A DNA stretch of 64,000 nt from Callipepla californica brunnescens (lineage: Eukaryota; Chordata; Aves; Galliformes; Odontophoridae). The notes under the pieces were generated by a model. The model was not told where the DNA came from and ran no database searches. It saw nothing but the letters and a program-made list of their open reading frames with translations. A program made the translations under genes and the position numbers. The stretch covers positions 9,625,591-9,689,590 of the forward strand of contig JALIRH010000026.1 of NCBI GenBank assembly GCA_023055505.1. Direction: 5' to 3'. This document shows, one piece after another, positions 48,801 through 61,700 of this stretch. The stretch's first letter is position 1, and every line of letters starts with the position of its first letter.

Positions 48801-51800
48801 CAGAACATGATTATCTAAAGTCAGTGCCTGATGTGTAGGTTCCCTTTTTCTCCCTCGAGCAAGAAATTGATTCTTTTTACATTAAACTGTAAAACAATTG
48901 TATTTGCACTTTGTAGTTCTATTAGTGGTAGCATTTCATTCACTCCATCTTTGGCATGCTTTAACTATATGAGACATTTATTTACGTCCATCCCTCATAG
49001 ATTTCTTCTGAGTTTCCCGGTTAGGTATTGAGATGCACATTCTTTTCAATGGCAATAGCTGACAACAGCTCAATTAGGTTATGTAATGACATAGGCTATG
49101 TAATTACATATTCTGAAACTTAGAGTTTAAAGAACTGGGATAGGTCAAGAAATCTTGTAAATGAAGAAAAATTCTTTAATGAAATGAAAATTAAAATGTC
49201 TTCTAATGTCTTCTTTGGATGTGAGAGTTTGTTGGGTTTTTTTGGGGGGTGGGGAGGCGGTTGTTTTTGACTTGTTATTGGAGTCTTTGTGCTTTTCTCA
49301 GTTGCTTAGCTTGTAATGAAAATTTTGTTTTCGTTGCTTAAATACTGCTTGAGTTTTCTTCTTAAAAAAAAAAAAAACTGGTTGTAATGGCTGTAATGGA
49401 TCATTGTTTTGAAAGAGTGATAGTGAATGATAAATTCCTAATTTTAGAGACACTACAACTTATTTTTTTATTTTACTGTTCCATTCTTTTATCTGCATGA
49501 AAAACAATCTGATCCATAATGTTCAATATTCAGGCATTAATTCCTGAATAAAAGTCTGGTTTTGTTAGTTAAGAGAATAGCTGAAGCGTATAAATAAGAA
49601 ACCCAGAAAGACAATCACAATGGAAAAAGATTACCATCTTCTGTGGGCAGTTAAACAAGATGCAAATAAATTACTTTGTTTTTCCCCCCACATAGCTTAA
49701 AGCTCTATTCTGAGGGCATACAAGCACAAGAGGAAACAAACTAGGTAATTATGGAGTAAATCAAAGCCATTTAATTGACCAAAACTTCTCTTATGATAAT
49801 GACATATACCTAAACTCTACTTCTGTAATGAATAATTCCACCCAAATGGTTTACAAAAATGTCTAGAAAAAAATTCATTTCAATACATTGTATTTATTTA
49901 ACCAGAATTACTTAAGATATTTATGTTGCTGTTGGCTATTGTTATAGTAGCTCTGAACTTGTAGAAAAGACTTTTTTTTTTTTTAATTGATTCTAATATT
50001 GTGTTGATTATAGACTGTGTCTTAGTTATTGAAAGTAATATATTTTCTTGCCATTTAGGATCTGGGAGGGGGAATGAGGGAATGATGTCTGATATGGAAG
50101 TAGCTTCTGGCTGCAGGAGAAAAGAAAGGTGCAATATTTTGAAGTTCATTTAAGTAAATGTCAAAGGTAGTTTTAGAACTGAATATTTTGGGTGTTGGGT
50201 TGCTGTTTTTTTTCTTTCTTTCTTTTTTGAACTTGGCTTCATAATCAGGCCTGGAGTAATGCCGCAGTTGCATCTTAAGTATTTCAGTATCTTCTCTTCT
50301 TTTGCACTGGGAAATTGACTGCTGCGCCACCTTCCTTTACATTTCACAGTCTGAACAATGGATACATTATTTTCAAAACAATTCATTTAATGCAGCTTAC
50401 TCTTAGAGGATGAAGTTAATTTCATGTTGGAATTGCGGAGTTTTGCTTGAACAGAAAGCAACATAAACTTTTATCAATCTAGCCCTTTGCTTTTAAAATG
50501 ACGTTTTCTTTCAACAGAAAAATTGAATGCTGTTAGATTAGAAGAGTAACTTTTGATAGGGAAAGCAAAACTGTTTCAGGAGCTAGAATTGAAGATATAG
50601 ACCAATTAGCACCAAGATAATTATTGCAAAAAATATATTTTAATATATATTTGCCTAAATGTCAGAAGTTATTATTTACTAAATTCATTTTGTAGTGCTT
50701 TTAATCCTCATGGCCTTGAAACATTCTGTTTTAGGATGCAGGATGCTCACAGCCAGATTTTAAAGAGAAAATAAAGTATCCTTTTAATAAATAAGTGAAT
50801 TAGGAAGAAATTAATATTTATGTGAGATCTAAGTTCAGCTACCTGGAAAGGGCACAGTACAGCAATATAGTCAAACAATTTTGTTTTTAAATGAAAAGGA
50901 TAATTTTTCTTCTGTTACCTCCTAAAGAATGCACAGAAAGTGAATCACTGATATTTATTTTGTGTTATGTGTATTACTTCCTGTGTTATTAAAAAGTTGA
51001 GACATTTCTACAGGAAAGATGTCGTAATATAGCACTGACAAAAAGTGAAGATTAGTTCTAAATGCATCCCCAATTTTAACTCATCAAAGAGAGAAGAAAA
51101 TCTTCAGCTGAGGTAAGTGATGCATTCTTCACATCTGCCCCGTAACATATGAAAGGTAGCTGTTCCATACATAACTGAAGTTTTCAAAAGTTTATCTTAA
51201 ACATTAGTAACCAAATGAAGTGTGGGTTAATCTTTCTGTAGAAGACCAAGTCTTCAGGTGGTGCTGAGCTTCATTAAGTCAAATGCATAAAAAAGTGGAA
51301 AAAAAGACAAAAAAAAAACAAAAACGTCCACTATTTCTCAGCCAACAAAACAAATCAGAAGCTTGTCTGCCTCAAACTTATGGGATAGGAATGCAAGGTG
51401 ATGTAAGGTAGATCCTAGGTACTGTGTGCTCAGGACACAAGTAAATTGCCAGACGTTATTTTCCAATTGAAACTTCCAGTGATTTGCAGAATGCAGTGCA
51501 TGTTGTGATTCGTCCCTGCAGCTGCTTTTTTTTTTTTTTAGCATAACTCCTCTGTGCTCTCAGAAGGCTGTTTTCAGAAGTTGTATAGCAACAGAATGGT
51601 AAAAGATGCTGTAAGAATTGGGTATGCACTGCATGTCATGTTCAGAAGAGCATAAAATGCACAGTGCTAGCAGAGGCTTGCAACCAACTGCATGCAAACC
51701 TGATTTAAAACATGAGACCTATAAAAAGAGGCATGAGTGTCTGGTTTTGGTTTTGAAAGGCTGCATTAAGCTGTATTGGAAGTAAAAACTAAGAGCAACA

Positions 51801-52130
51801 ACACCAACCATTCTATAAAATATATTAGTGTAATTAAAGGACATAATTATGAGTATACAATGCAGTAAAAAACAACAGAGAAAAAAGAACTAATGGGCTC
51901 TCCTGAAACTGCGTTGGCATAATTATGGTTTTTTACTGTGGTTCTATTATGGTGTTTTATTGTGGTTAATGTTCTTGGAAGAGAAGAATCATGGACAATA
52001 ACAGGACAGTCTGCCCACGTTTATTTCGTGATTATCATTTATGAGACAGGTGAAATGTTTTATTATTTTTTTATTTATTGTGATTATTTATTTATTTAGG
52101 TGATGGAACAGTTTTTCTGGTTGCAGTTGG

Positions 52131-52315
52131 AGGAGAAGAGAGTTATCAGGAGTAGTCAGCATGGGTTCACCGAGGGAAGTTCATGGTGGCATGGAGTCCA
52201 CTTGGAGGCCTGTACTTAGCAGTGCTCCTCAGGGGTTGGTGCTGGGTCCGGTCCTTTTCAACATCTTCATCAATGACATTAATGAGGGGATAGAGTCCTC
52301 AGCAGGTTAAGAATT
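52131..52315 (+). mobile_element. CR1 LINE reverse-transcriptase relic with internal deletion
   Basis: GTTATCAGGAGTAGTCAGCA then TGGGTTCACCGAGGG match the CR1 ORF2 region that precedes the palm domain. The sequence then jumps near 52184 to a later block, TCCACTTGGAGGCCTGTAC. From 52221 it encodes [20 protein letters not shown], the conserved reverse-transcriptase segment (SGVPQGSVLGP...LFNIFINDL in CR1). About 200 bp between the two blocks are missing. A stop follows soon after. It is a dead fragment far from the CR1 3' end, so it is also 3'-truncated or separated from its tail. Confidence 0.8.
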
Positions 52316-52656
52316 AGGAATGTCTCAGGATGAAGTTCACTTAAAAGGGGAACATGGTGTGTTTTGATTTTGCCTTCTCCAAAGTGTGAGTGGTAGCATC
52401 CTATGTGACATACTTTGTATCAGTGAAATGCATTTATTAGAGATGGGACATCTCTGATGAGGCTGATTTGACTTAACAAGTGAATGAAAATGACTGTGGC
52501 TTAACCGAAACATTTTTACTAAAAATTCCACTTGTGTTCAACAAATGCTAAGGTGTAGAAGAGTGATTAACCAAGTCTTATATCTTCATCCATTTAATAT
52601 AGTTTTCAGGGGAAGTTTAAAGGATTTTTTTTAATTATTGTTTTTATTTAGTTTCT
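52316..52656. other. Spacer between two CR1 pieces
   Basis: About 340 bp of AT-rich sequence with no recognised feature, ending in a T-rich patch. Confidence 0.5.
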
Positions 52657-52780
52657 TACAGAATCGTAGAATTATTTGAGTAGGGAGCAATCAGTAAGAC
52701 CATCTAGTTCCAAGCCCCCTCCTATAGGGAGGAGCACTTCCTACTAGACCAGGTTGCTCAAAGCCCCATCCACCCTGGTG
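52657..52780 (-). mobile_element. CR1 LINE 3'-end fragment
   Basis: ACAGAATCGTAGAATTATTT, then AGACCATCTAGTTCCAAGCC and AGCCCCATCCACCCTGG, is a minus-strand CR1 3' end. The match is lost after about 52780. The next 150 bp (to about 52935) are less AT-rich but were not assigned. Confidence 0.85.
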
Positions 52781-55164
52781 ATTATTTACAATCGTGTTCT
52801 TTGACAGATTGACTCTGATCGAATAGGAGGAGCCACGAAGGGGACTGTTTTCCTGTTCATCCCTGGAAATTCCTCTGACTCATAACCTTTCACCCTCTTT
52901 GAACAGGTCAATGAGACCTTTCTAGAGACATCTAATAAGAAGACAATAATATAATTTTACTAGATGTTGAAATTGAAAAGTTGTACTGTACCTGATTGCA
53001 GATGTGCTGCTTGTAGAATCTGAATGAGTGGTTATTTCTCCCTAGAAAGAGAGCCCTTGAATGACACAGAGAATGGCATACCAGCACATTAGCCGCTTCT
53101 GTTAGTGTTTGGGTGTGTAGAAAATATTTGTAGTCTGGTTCATGTGTCCTAGGGAAGCACATGCGTTCTGAAACTGAATGGGGCCAGGAATGTTGAAGGG
53201 AATAGAGCAAGAAGTACAGTGCTTCCTCTGGTCAAGGACTGACTTGCCTGTTCCCACAGCAACGGAGCTCAGTGCTTTGCTTAGGCAGCTGCTGATTACA
53301 CTCTGAATTTTATTTGCATTCATGATTAAGGATAAGTATAAAAGGACTGAGGTAAAGAATTAAAAAAGCTATCAGAGGATAAAAGACCTTTCTATCAATG
53401 CCCCTTAGAAGCTTTTTAATTAAAAAAAAAGTAGAAAGAGGGGGAAGGAAAGAAATGGATGGAAAATGATGGCAAAATTTTAGAAAATTGTATTTAATCA
53501 ACAAATTATTATTGCCAGACTATTAGAAGGATTGCTAGTGTCACCATGATGAATTACTTATATTTCATAGTTTTGTGCTATGTAAAAATATTTGTTATAG
53601 AGAAGACTACCACGTGTCAGTACGGAAAAAATAATTCAATCTGAGACTGCATTTAAGAGAAATATATACATTATGTTAAAACATTTAAGGTTTTCCAGAT
53701 GTGGCTCTGTACTTTTCATAAAGCTACTCTGATAGTGTGAACTACCTTGGCTTTTAAGTCTGTTTTATTGTGTCTTGCATTATTAACAACAATCATCAGG
53801 GGTTTTCGTATAAGTGCATAGCAAGTCTATACTACATATTTATGTGTGTATAATACACATGTATATATTATACCCACATAAAGAGAACCTGACACTGAAG
53901 TTCAGAATCTGAAAAGCTTCTTCTACCTTTAATAGCTAGTGTACTGCTTAGTCAAATTACAGATGTCATGTCATTGACGTAAAATTGAATTTGGTCTTTC
54001 TGTACTTTGGAGTTAATGATTGTGAACATTTTTTACGTGCCTTCTAATAAAATCAAAGCTGAAAAGTCTAACAGCGATCAAATAATCCCTTGCTTTCTAG
54101 GATTGTTGGTAGGAATAGTACAAAGCAGGAGAGTTCTGCCATCGCCTTCAGTAGAACAAAGTTTTCACTATGGATCTTTATCTTCTTCAGCCAGTCCAGA
54201 GCAGACCAGTTTGGTAAATGATTTTTAATTACAGTTGAAGCACAGTTACTCTTGTGGCTCTGTATTCCCTGGACCAAATTGAAGTGATGCCAGGGAAGTG
54301 ATAAATTTCTCTTTCCAAACCAAACATCCATGGAGAGTCAAGTGGTTAGACTCTGAGGCAGCTGAAAGTACTCACATATAAGAATGGAAATTGGAGCCTT
54401 TGTACCCATCTCAACCTCCAGCTTGAGAGGGATTTGACCAGGATATTGCCTATAGCCTTGTCTCTATTTCTAACATACTCTGTATTTGTTACTCTGTTGA
54501 AAGGTTCTAGACAGCATTTTTTCATTTTCTGTGAAAGGACTTGTGAATGTTTGGTTAAGTGAATATGATTAGCAGGAGTTCATCATATCTGGTACATAGC
54601 AGCAACTTTTTAACCTTATTTGACAGCTAGTGGAAATATTCTTTTGAATGATTTATGTTATAGAAAACATAAGCTAACAGAAATCTATGTTTAACACTGT
54701 ATGTAAATATAAGTACAGTGAACTATATACGCAATATACATAGAATGAGAAGAGTGTACAGAATGAAAAGGGGGCTCCTAAGATTATATCCTCAGCACTC
54801 AAGAGGTACTTGTAAACACTGAAGAAAATAAAATATATAGCATTCTAGAGGAACATATTCCACTATTTTAACAGACATTTGAAACATTTCACCTGTAAAA
54901 ATACTTTTCCTGAAAAGCTGTTTAATGTTTGAACCAGTATCTATCTTCAACAAACAAAGATAACTCAATCTGTCATAGACATCCCACCTCTGGAATAGTT
55001 TTTCCCTCCTCCAGTAGCATTTAAAGTTTTAATCCTGCAAGCTCTAATATTTCTTTATTGAACCACTAGCCTGTCTATTATGTCAGATGATGATTCAAAC
55101 TTCTGAAGAGTACTCAGTGGGGATTACTGAATAAAATAGGTATTGAGAAAATGAGTGAGAAAAA

Positions 55165-55218
55165 TTGCAGAGGTTATCATTTGTCACCGTTGGTTTTTGC
55201 AGAGGTTATCATTTGTCA
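55165..55218. repeat. Exact 22-bp direct repeat, 32-bp period
   Basis: A 22-bp unit ending in GAGGTTATCATTTGTCA occurs at 55165-55186 and again at 55197-55218 without mismatch, separated by 10 bp. It lies in otherwise unique sequence, so it is a local duplication and not an interspersed repeat. Confidence 0.9.
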
Positions 55219-58200
55219 TTGCTGATGTGAAAGAGTTCTGTGAAGGTTCTAGAAAATGTCAGAATCATGTTTGAGATTTGTAATATTACATGTGATGAAA
55301 ATGACTGCTTACTGCCACTGTGCTGTGGTAAATCTGATGCTACCAGGAATCGCGCTAAATATATCCCTTGAGCAGTGACCAGTGTTCCTTGTTTTATCCC
55401 TTAGGATAGCAAATGTTCACTTTGAACGCTTTGATAATGTGCATATTGTTGTTCCTCTGAGCAAGTGACGCTGCTGCTTCCACCACTGCTTTAAAAATCT
55501 CTGTTAAGATTATAGGACTAACTCTGAGGGAAAAATGGTGCCTTGAATACTGGAAATAGGCAAAGTAAGTTGTAACTTGCAATTCCGTTCTAAGTTCATT
55601 TTATGTTTTCTTACCCACCAAAGCTAGACATAGCAATCAGTTCAAGAGCACTCAATTTATAACGCTTCTTGCCTTTTTAGTCTGGTTTAAATGACCAAAC
55701 TTATCCTATGTAATAGCAGATATTTTGAGATGGAGAGGTTATGCTACTACTTTCTTGCTTCCCTGAATTTAATTTTTGGAATTAGGAAAAACAAACTGAA
55801 GATTGGCAACCCTGTCCTTCTCCATGCTGTTATCTCAGTGCTTGTCCTTTTCGATATTCCCTTGCTTGTCTACATGCTAACTAACTTCTCGCAGCTTCAA
55901 TTGGATTCATTTGTCATCCATCCTCTCGATCACCTCCTAGAAGACATACAAATTGATGCGTTTGCATAACTGATGTCCAGTCATCACTGCAATTACTGCT
56001 ACTATTCATGGAATGGAGTGGCCTCCTCAGGGCAGACATTTATTTCATTAGCAGCTAGAGTTTCCCTGAGACTAAACAACAGAAACTGATTACTAACAGT
56101 TCTCTGAATTCAGAGTCCCAGTGCCAAGTGGGAAAATAGGTATATATTATTTTCTTGTATTTTTCATTTGACCCTAAGCTTTTTGCAACTGTGGTGTTAG
56201 TTTTTCTTCATGTTCATCAGCGGACACTGGCAAACAAGTATTCAGGTCTGTGTTTTCTCCATTGTAGTTGCTAAATTAAATAATGGAACTGGGTAGTTTT
56301 TTTTTAATGTAATGTCACATAAATCATTCAGTGTAGTAAGTTCTGGTAATACAACTTTCAGTAATGGGAAAGAGTTTTAGTGAGGAGAAGTTCTTGCATG
56401 TTCAAGTGCCAACAAGTACCTTTCTGGTGCGATCTCTGTATTTAGTTCATTCTTCAGTCTATGAAGTATGTGAGGAAACTGCTATGCCAAGAAAATAAAT
56501 TCAGTTCAGCTGTACAGTTTTTATGGAATCTTAAATTGTCTCATGGAAATAATCTGACTCTTACCCTGTATTTCTCCCTTGAATTAAATTTGTATGAGAA
56601 AATGAACCTGGATTGATAGCATCTGTGAAGTAGTCTGCTTATAGAAACCAACACATATTAAACTAATGAAATTCCTAATTAAGCTGAAGAATAAACACAG
56701 AGGGCCTTAAAGCTTTTGAGGTAATATTTCCTGTTACTGAACAAGAAATGCTTTTGATGCATACATTTGTGTTGTGAACATAGTGTTCTATGCTTTAAAT
56801 GCTTTAAAATTGATTTGGTCTGAATAATTTGAGATGTATACTTGCATGCATGAATGTGATAAAAATAGCCAAATAGAGTACATAAATGCTTGAGTAATGC
56901 ATGTTGTAATTGTAATGCCTAGCTTTAGCGCTTCCAAAGTGATTGCAATACACATGAACGGAAGGACATATTTTTAATACTGCAGCCAAAATGGACTATA
57001 GTCAATTTGAGCTTGCTAAAGCATTTGGAAAGAGTTCAGGTAGTTGGCAAGGCATGAGCTGACTGGTAATGAATGCAGGATATGCTGCCATCATCTTCTG
57101 GGCATGTGGCAATTTCTTTCTGTACTTTGATTTTAGTGAAGTTCTTTGATTATATATATATCTTTACATAGTTATATTCAGATTTAAAAGAAAAAAAAAG
57201 CAAGGTATTGCTGTTTTTACTTTTGTTTTTAAATAAAAAATATCTGTCCCTCATTCTAGAAAGAGGCCTATTACATGTTTAACATCCTAGTGGATGTGGC
57301 ATGTGGTTTTAAAATTGTTTATTTACGTGAGTTAGGACAAATTGGCATGGCACCAGTTTTTTAATTTAATTTCTTCCACACTAGATGTTATGAGAATGTA
57401 TAATCTAGTTACTCCTCCTTCTAGGAAATCTGTTATTCTGAATAGAAAATATGTCTTATGTGCTGTGAATATTCGACATCTTGACAAATCATCACACCTG
57501 ATTAACAAGGCTGTCTATGTCTTCTGTGAGCCACTGATGAGCTGCAGTCCTCAAGGTCTCTGGTTCCAACATCTTTTTATGTTTTTCTAACTCTTATATT
57601 GGAAAATGTAGTATGGTGGGGAACTAATGCCTCTATCAGAGCTGCATTTACTTAAATTATAATGGATTGATTGACCTGTGTTTAGGCCAACATCCGATTT
57701 CACAAGTCGCTACTTTTACCACTTTTGCCAGATGAACTCACAGGTAATTCATAATGAATAAGTATTTACATGTTTTGTTTTTTTTTCCTCTTTATCTTAG
57801 ATAACCTAAAAATCAGTGCAGCAGTCTGAAGGGATTCTTTCTGAAGGGATGTAAAACCTCTGTTTGCTTTTTCTGTGATAACGTAACTGTAGTGCTTGCA
57901 GTCAAACCTCAGTCCCTCTTTTCAACAGATAAATCCTATAGATTTTGCTTGTGAAGTTGGAGTTAGCACACCATGACCATTCACCTTGCGGCCAGTGTGC
58001 TAGCAGGAGTAGTTATGGTGTATGATTTGCAGAAGGCTGTTATCTTGTGAGATCACCTTTGCTCATCACTTCTTTGTAGCACCAGAAATAGTTTCTAACT
58101 GAAAGACCTATTTTTATGTTCACTTCTGGCTATAAACAATGCAGTATCTTCTGTCTGTGTTTTGGTTTTTATTTGACAGCTTCTTAGCACTTTCCAGCTG

Positions 58201-58652
58201 ATGACTCAGCTCCCCGTTTCCAGGATGTTTAGTCAATGTGATGGCTCTCGGGTAGCTGTTGATGTGGGCTGTCACTGTGATCTGACATTTCCTTGGTGGA
58301 GCTAACAGGAAGTCTGCTTCTTTAAAGGCCATGAAATTTAGGGCCTCCTGCTTGTTTTCTCATAAATCTTAGAATATTGATTTCTACAAATCTTCTCTAC
58401 AAATGCCAAGGGGAGGGGAAAAATAAATGTTTTCTTCACCGCTTTGCTTTTTTCTTATCTGAGTTTCTCTCAATCTGTTGAAGATGTTTCAGATACATGT
58501 GCTCTAGCAAGGCTTTATTTGTAAATCTTTGAGATGTTAAGAAACAAGATGTGGCACTGCCTTGCAAATGTTTTAGGAATCATCCTCCCCCCCCCAAAAA
58601 AAAGCAAGATTAATTTGCTGCTTCTTTTGTGAATTTTCTTGTTATTTCATTA

Positions 58653-58757
58653 TTTTCCTTTTTTTCTTTTCTTCTCCCTTTTTCTCTTTTCTCTTTTTTC
58701 CCCTTTTTTTTATTCTATCCTGTTGTTCTTTTTTTTTTCCTTCTCTTCCCCCCCCCC

Positions 58758-58789
<32 letters not shown>
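58653..58789. repeat. Long polypyrimidine tract
   Basis: Two pure C/T blocks (58653-58711 and 58726-58789) are separated by a 14-bp interruption with two A and two G. The second block includes C13 then T-runs. Such tracts can adopt triplex (H-DNA) structure and are prone to slippage. Open frames here encode only Phe/Leu/Ser/Pro and are not genes. Confidence 0.9.
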
Positions 58790-61700
58790 ACTTGAAATAT
58801 CCTGTGTGGGTTAAACAAGCAGGAAAGTGTCCTTGATGTTTTTACCTGCTTCTTAAGGGATAACAGAGTGAAATCTGACTGTTAGGATTAGCAGCAGTAT
58901 TGCCTCCAGAAATCTAATACGATTCTCATGATGTTACTTAGTGCTTTTCTTAAAGTGTGAGTACTGAACTACATCCCAGTTGATACAGAGCAGTGGTATC
59001 AATTAGATTTAGTAGTTCACTAATCTTTCTAGCAAGTATTATGGGATAAGTCAACTTTCCCTTAGAAAAAGTGGTGTCAGAGAAACAGAGGGGAAATGAG
59101 AGCACAGTGGACTTTTTTTTTTTCTTGAGACATTGTTTAACAGCAGTTCGTTTTAGCTTGTATGAGATTTGAATTTGACCTGATTTTCCCACTCTGCCTA
59201 AATTAATTACTGCTAATGAGAGTTACACCGAGACTTCATTTTTCCATTATGTGTAAAAATTGAGCTATTGTGCATGTTCCAGCAGGACTTATTTGAAAAT
59301 GTTTGTTGATCCACTATTCACTTATTTATTATTCCTGAGTAAACATACAAGTTAGCAGAATGTAGACTGTTTGTCTTCCCATTTGTGTTTTCAGTGATTT
59401 GGGAGAGCATGTGGAACTTTTGGTTTCCTCCTTATCCCAAAAGAATGCAATGAACAGTAACTTATTTATGTATGACTCCAGTTTGCTCTTTCCTGTTGCA
59501 GTATATTCTGCTTGACAAAATAATTACTTGTTCTCTTTCACCAGAGTTCTTTCACTTTGTGTAGTCAAAGTTTGAAGGTTGGTCATTGTCGTCTCTGTTT
59601 GCAATATTTTTTATCTCAGTGTTTTATGCATCTTGGATTTCTTCAGATCAAAGCAATGAAGATTACTGAAATCTCAAAATATTTGTAGGTGAGGTAAATG
59701 GTTTTCCATGTAACCCTGCATTTAGTATTCATTACCAGTGTCTCACAAAAAAAAAAGTCTGTTCATTTGTTGTCCCACAGAATAGTTTTTCCAAGTTCAG
59801 GGAAGAATAAAATCAAAGTGGAATTAGAGGGTGCAGAATGGATCCCTGCAAGTGCCTAAAATTAAGTTTCTTATTTTTAGGTATTGAGAGAACAGTCCCT
59901 AATGGAATGGTAACAAATGTTTTCAAGTGTAATCCTTGAAGCACTGTATATTTTTAGTTTCTCCTATGTTCAGACATTTTATTATCTTATTTGCATTTTG
60001 TTTTGCTTGTGAATTGTTGGTCAGAAAAATAAAAGACAGTGCCCTCTTAGACAAGCAATACTCGTAGTTTTTTTGTTTGTTTTTTTGTTTCTGGTAGTAA
60101 TCAGAAAAATGGAAAAATCCTGGTTAAACATCACATCCTGTTGCGTGTTTTCTTTAATGTCACAATTAAATACTGTACATATATATTTCAAAATCCACCA
60201 CAGTGTTCTTGTGCTTATATTGTTGGATTAGACAGATTCTATTTTTTTCAGCTTTTGCAAACATGAATTTCAGAGAGATGACTCATTTACATTTGAAAAG
60301 AAGATTACAAGTCTGTGACAAAAAGGGTGGTATTGGATAGCAGGTTAGAGTGTGAATTTTTGATTTTATCAAATACTTTGCAACCATCTGCAGTAAAAGG
60401 GGTTAAGTTACCTCTGTTCTCATAGGTCATAACAGGGTAAGATTAAATGTATGCTTTCCAATGGCAGCACTGTGCATTTACCCTCTCCCACCTGAGTGTC
60501 ATATCATTCGTGCTTAAGAGGAGCGAGATTATTGTAATTCCTTTCCTGTAAAATGCCTGCTGGATACATGTTCCACATACCTTCTCAGCAGTACGCTAAA
60601 GACAGCTTGGATGATGTGAGATTAGACTTCTTGATTTGGCTTTGAGAAGAAGAGATTTGAAGACTAGAATAAAATGAAAAGTTTATTCCTGTAGATGAGA
60701 AGTATCTTTCTACTCGAGACAAAATGGTTTGCCTGAAGTTTTTGTCGGAAGCAGCGAAGTTAGAGTCTAGGTTCACAGAACTGCTAAGGGAAAAATATTT
60801 TCTTCTTTTACGTGATAGCTGAGTGATTTCTGCATGCTGTCAGGAGATAGAAGGCATATATTTTCTTCTTCCACAAGGGATTTCAACTTCTATCTCTCAT
60901 AATCATTGTGCCATAAGGACACAGTCTCTGATGGGGAAAAAAATTGGCTGTGTTAGTTCCTTGGATTACAGTCCTTGTAACTCAAGTCCTACAGCTTGCT
61001 TGAAAAGCAGTGGTCAAAGAAGCCGTCTTGGGATTCACCGTGCAATGTGTTTCTGTCTGAGGTATAGCAGGCCCATGAGATACTGTTAAAAGGGAAAGAG
61101 AAATACTGCATCCTGAATGACTACTTTAATTGCCGATTGGATGATTAAATTGAGCATCATTCACAAGTGATAAGTCTCTCCCAAATAAACAGGGCAACAA
61201 AGATAGTGTTTTCCAGAAAGTTTTTAGTTAAAGGAGTAAATACTTTCAGTACTGCTGGCCCTCAATATATGTCTGCATTTGGATTGTAAGGGACACATCA
61301 CAGAGAAGTGATTCAGCTCTGTGGCACAGAAAATGGGTGAAGAGAAGGGTTTACAAGCCTAGATTCAGATGAACTGATTTAATTCTGGAATTTGAAGATG
61401 TCAGCAGCATTCTGGATGAAAAATTAGCAACCTTTGCTTGTGAAGACAACTGCTGGTAAGAGTTATGAAGAGGTCCTGATGTAAGTCTTCTGAAACACTG
61501 TTTGTGACGTGGTAGTAAAATCCTGTAGCAGTCTGTCTGTGCTGGAGGTTTTACACATCCTCTCCAAAACAGCTCTACTCAGTGATAAAAGATTTCCCAA
61601 TAAGATGAAGTCAAAGCTTTTCATTCCACTTGTAGTTGTATAGCCTAAAATGCATCTTTACTGAATGACCCAAACTGGTGAAAATCATATGCAATTGTAA

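Larger units (their letters stand above)
40911..52130. other. AT-rich stretch with simple repeats, no annotated gene
   Basis: No transposon was recognised in about 11 kb beyond simple repeats: TTTG/TTTA tetranucleotides (40943-40984), an A22 run (42457-42478), T-runs near 43991-44020 and a T24-G10 junction (45816-45864). A frame at 48142-48291 is flanked by splice-like sequences and is described as a finding. Other open frames are short and unrecognised. Confidence 0.55.

Noticed and set aside
58629..58836. Two open frames encoding Phe/Leu/Ser/Pro
   Set aside because: They are translations of the polypyrimidine tract.
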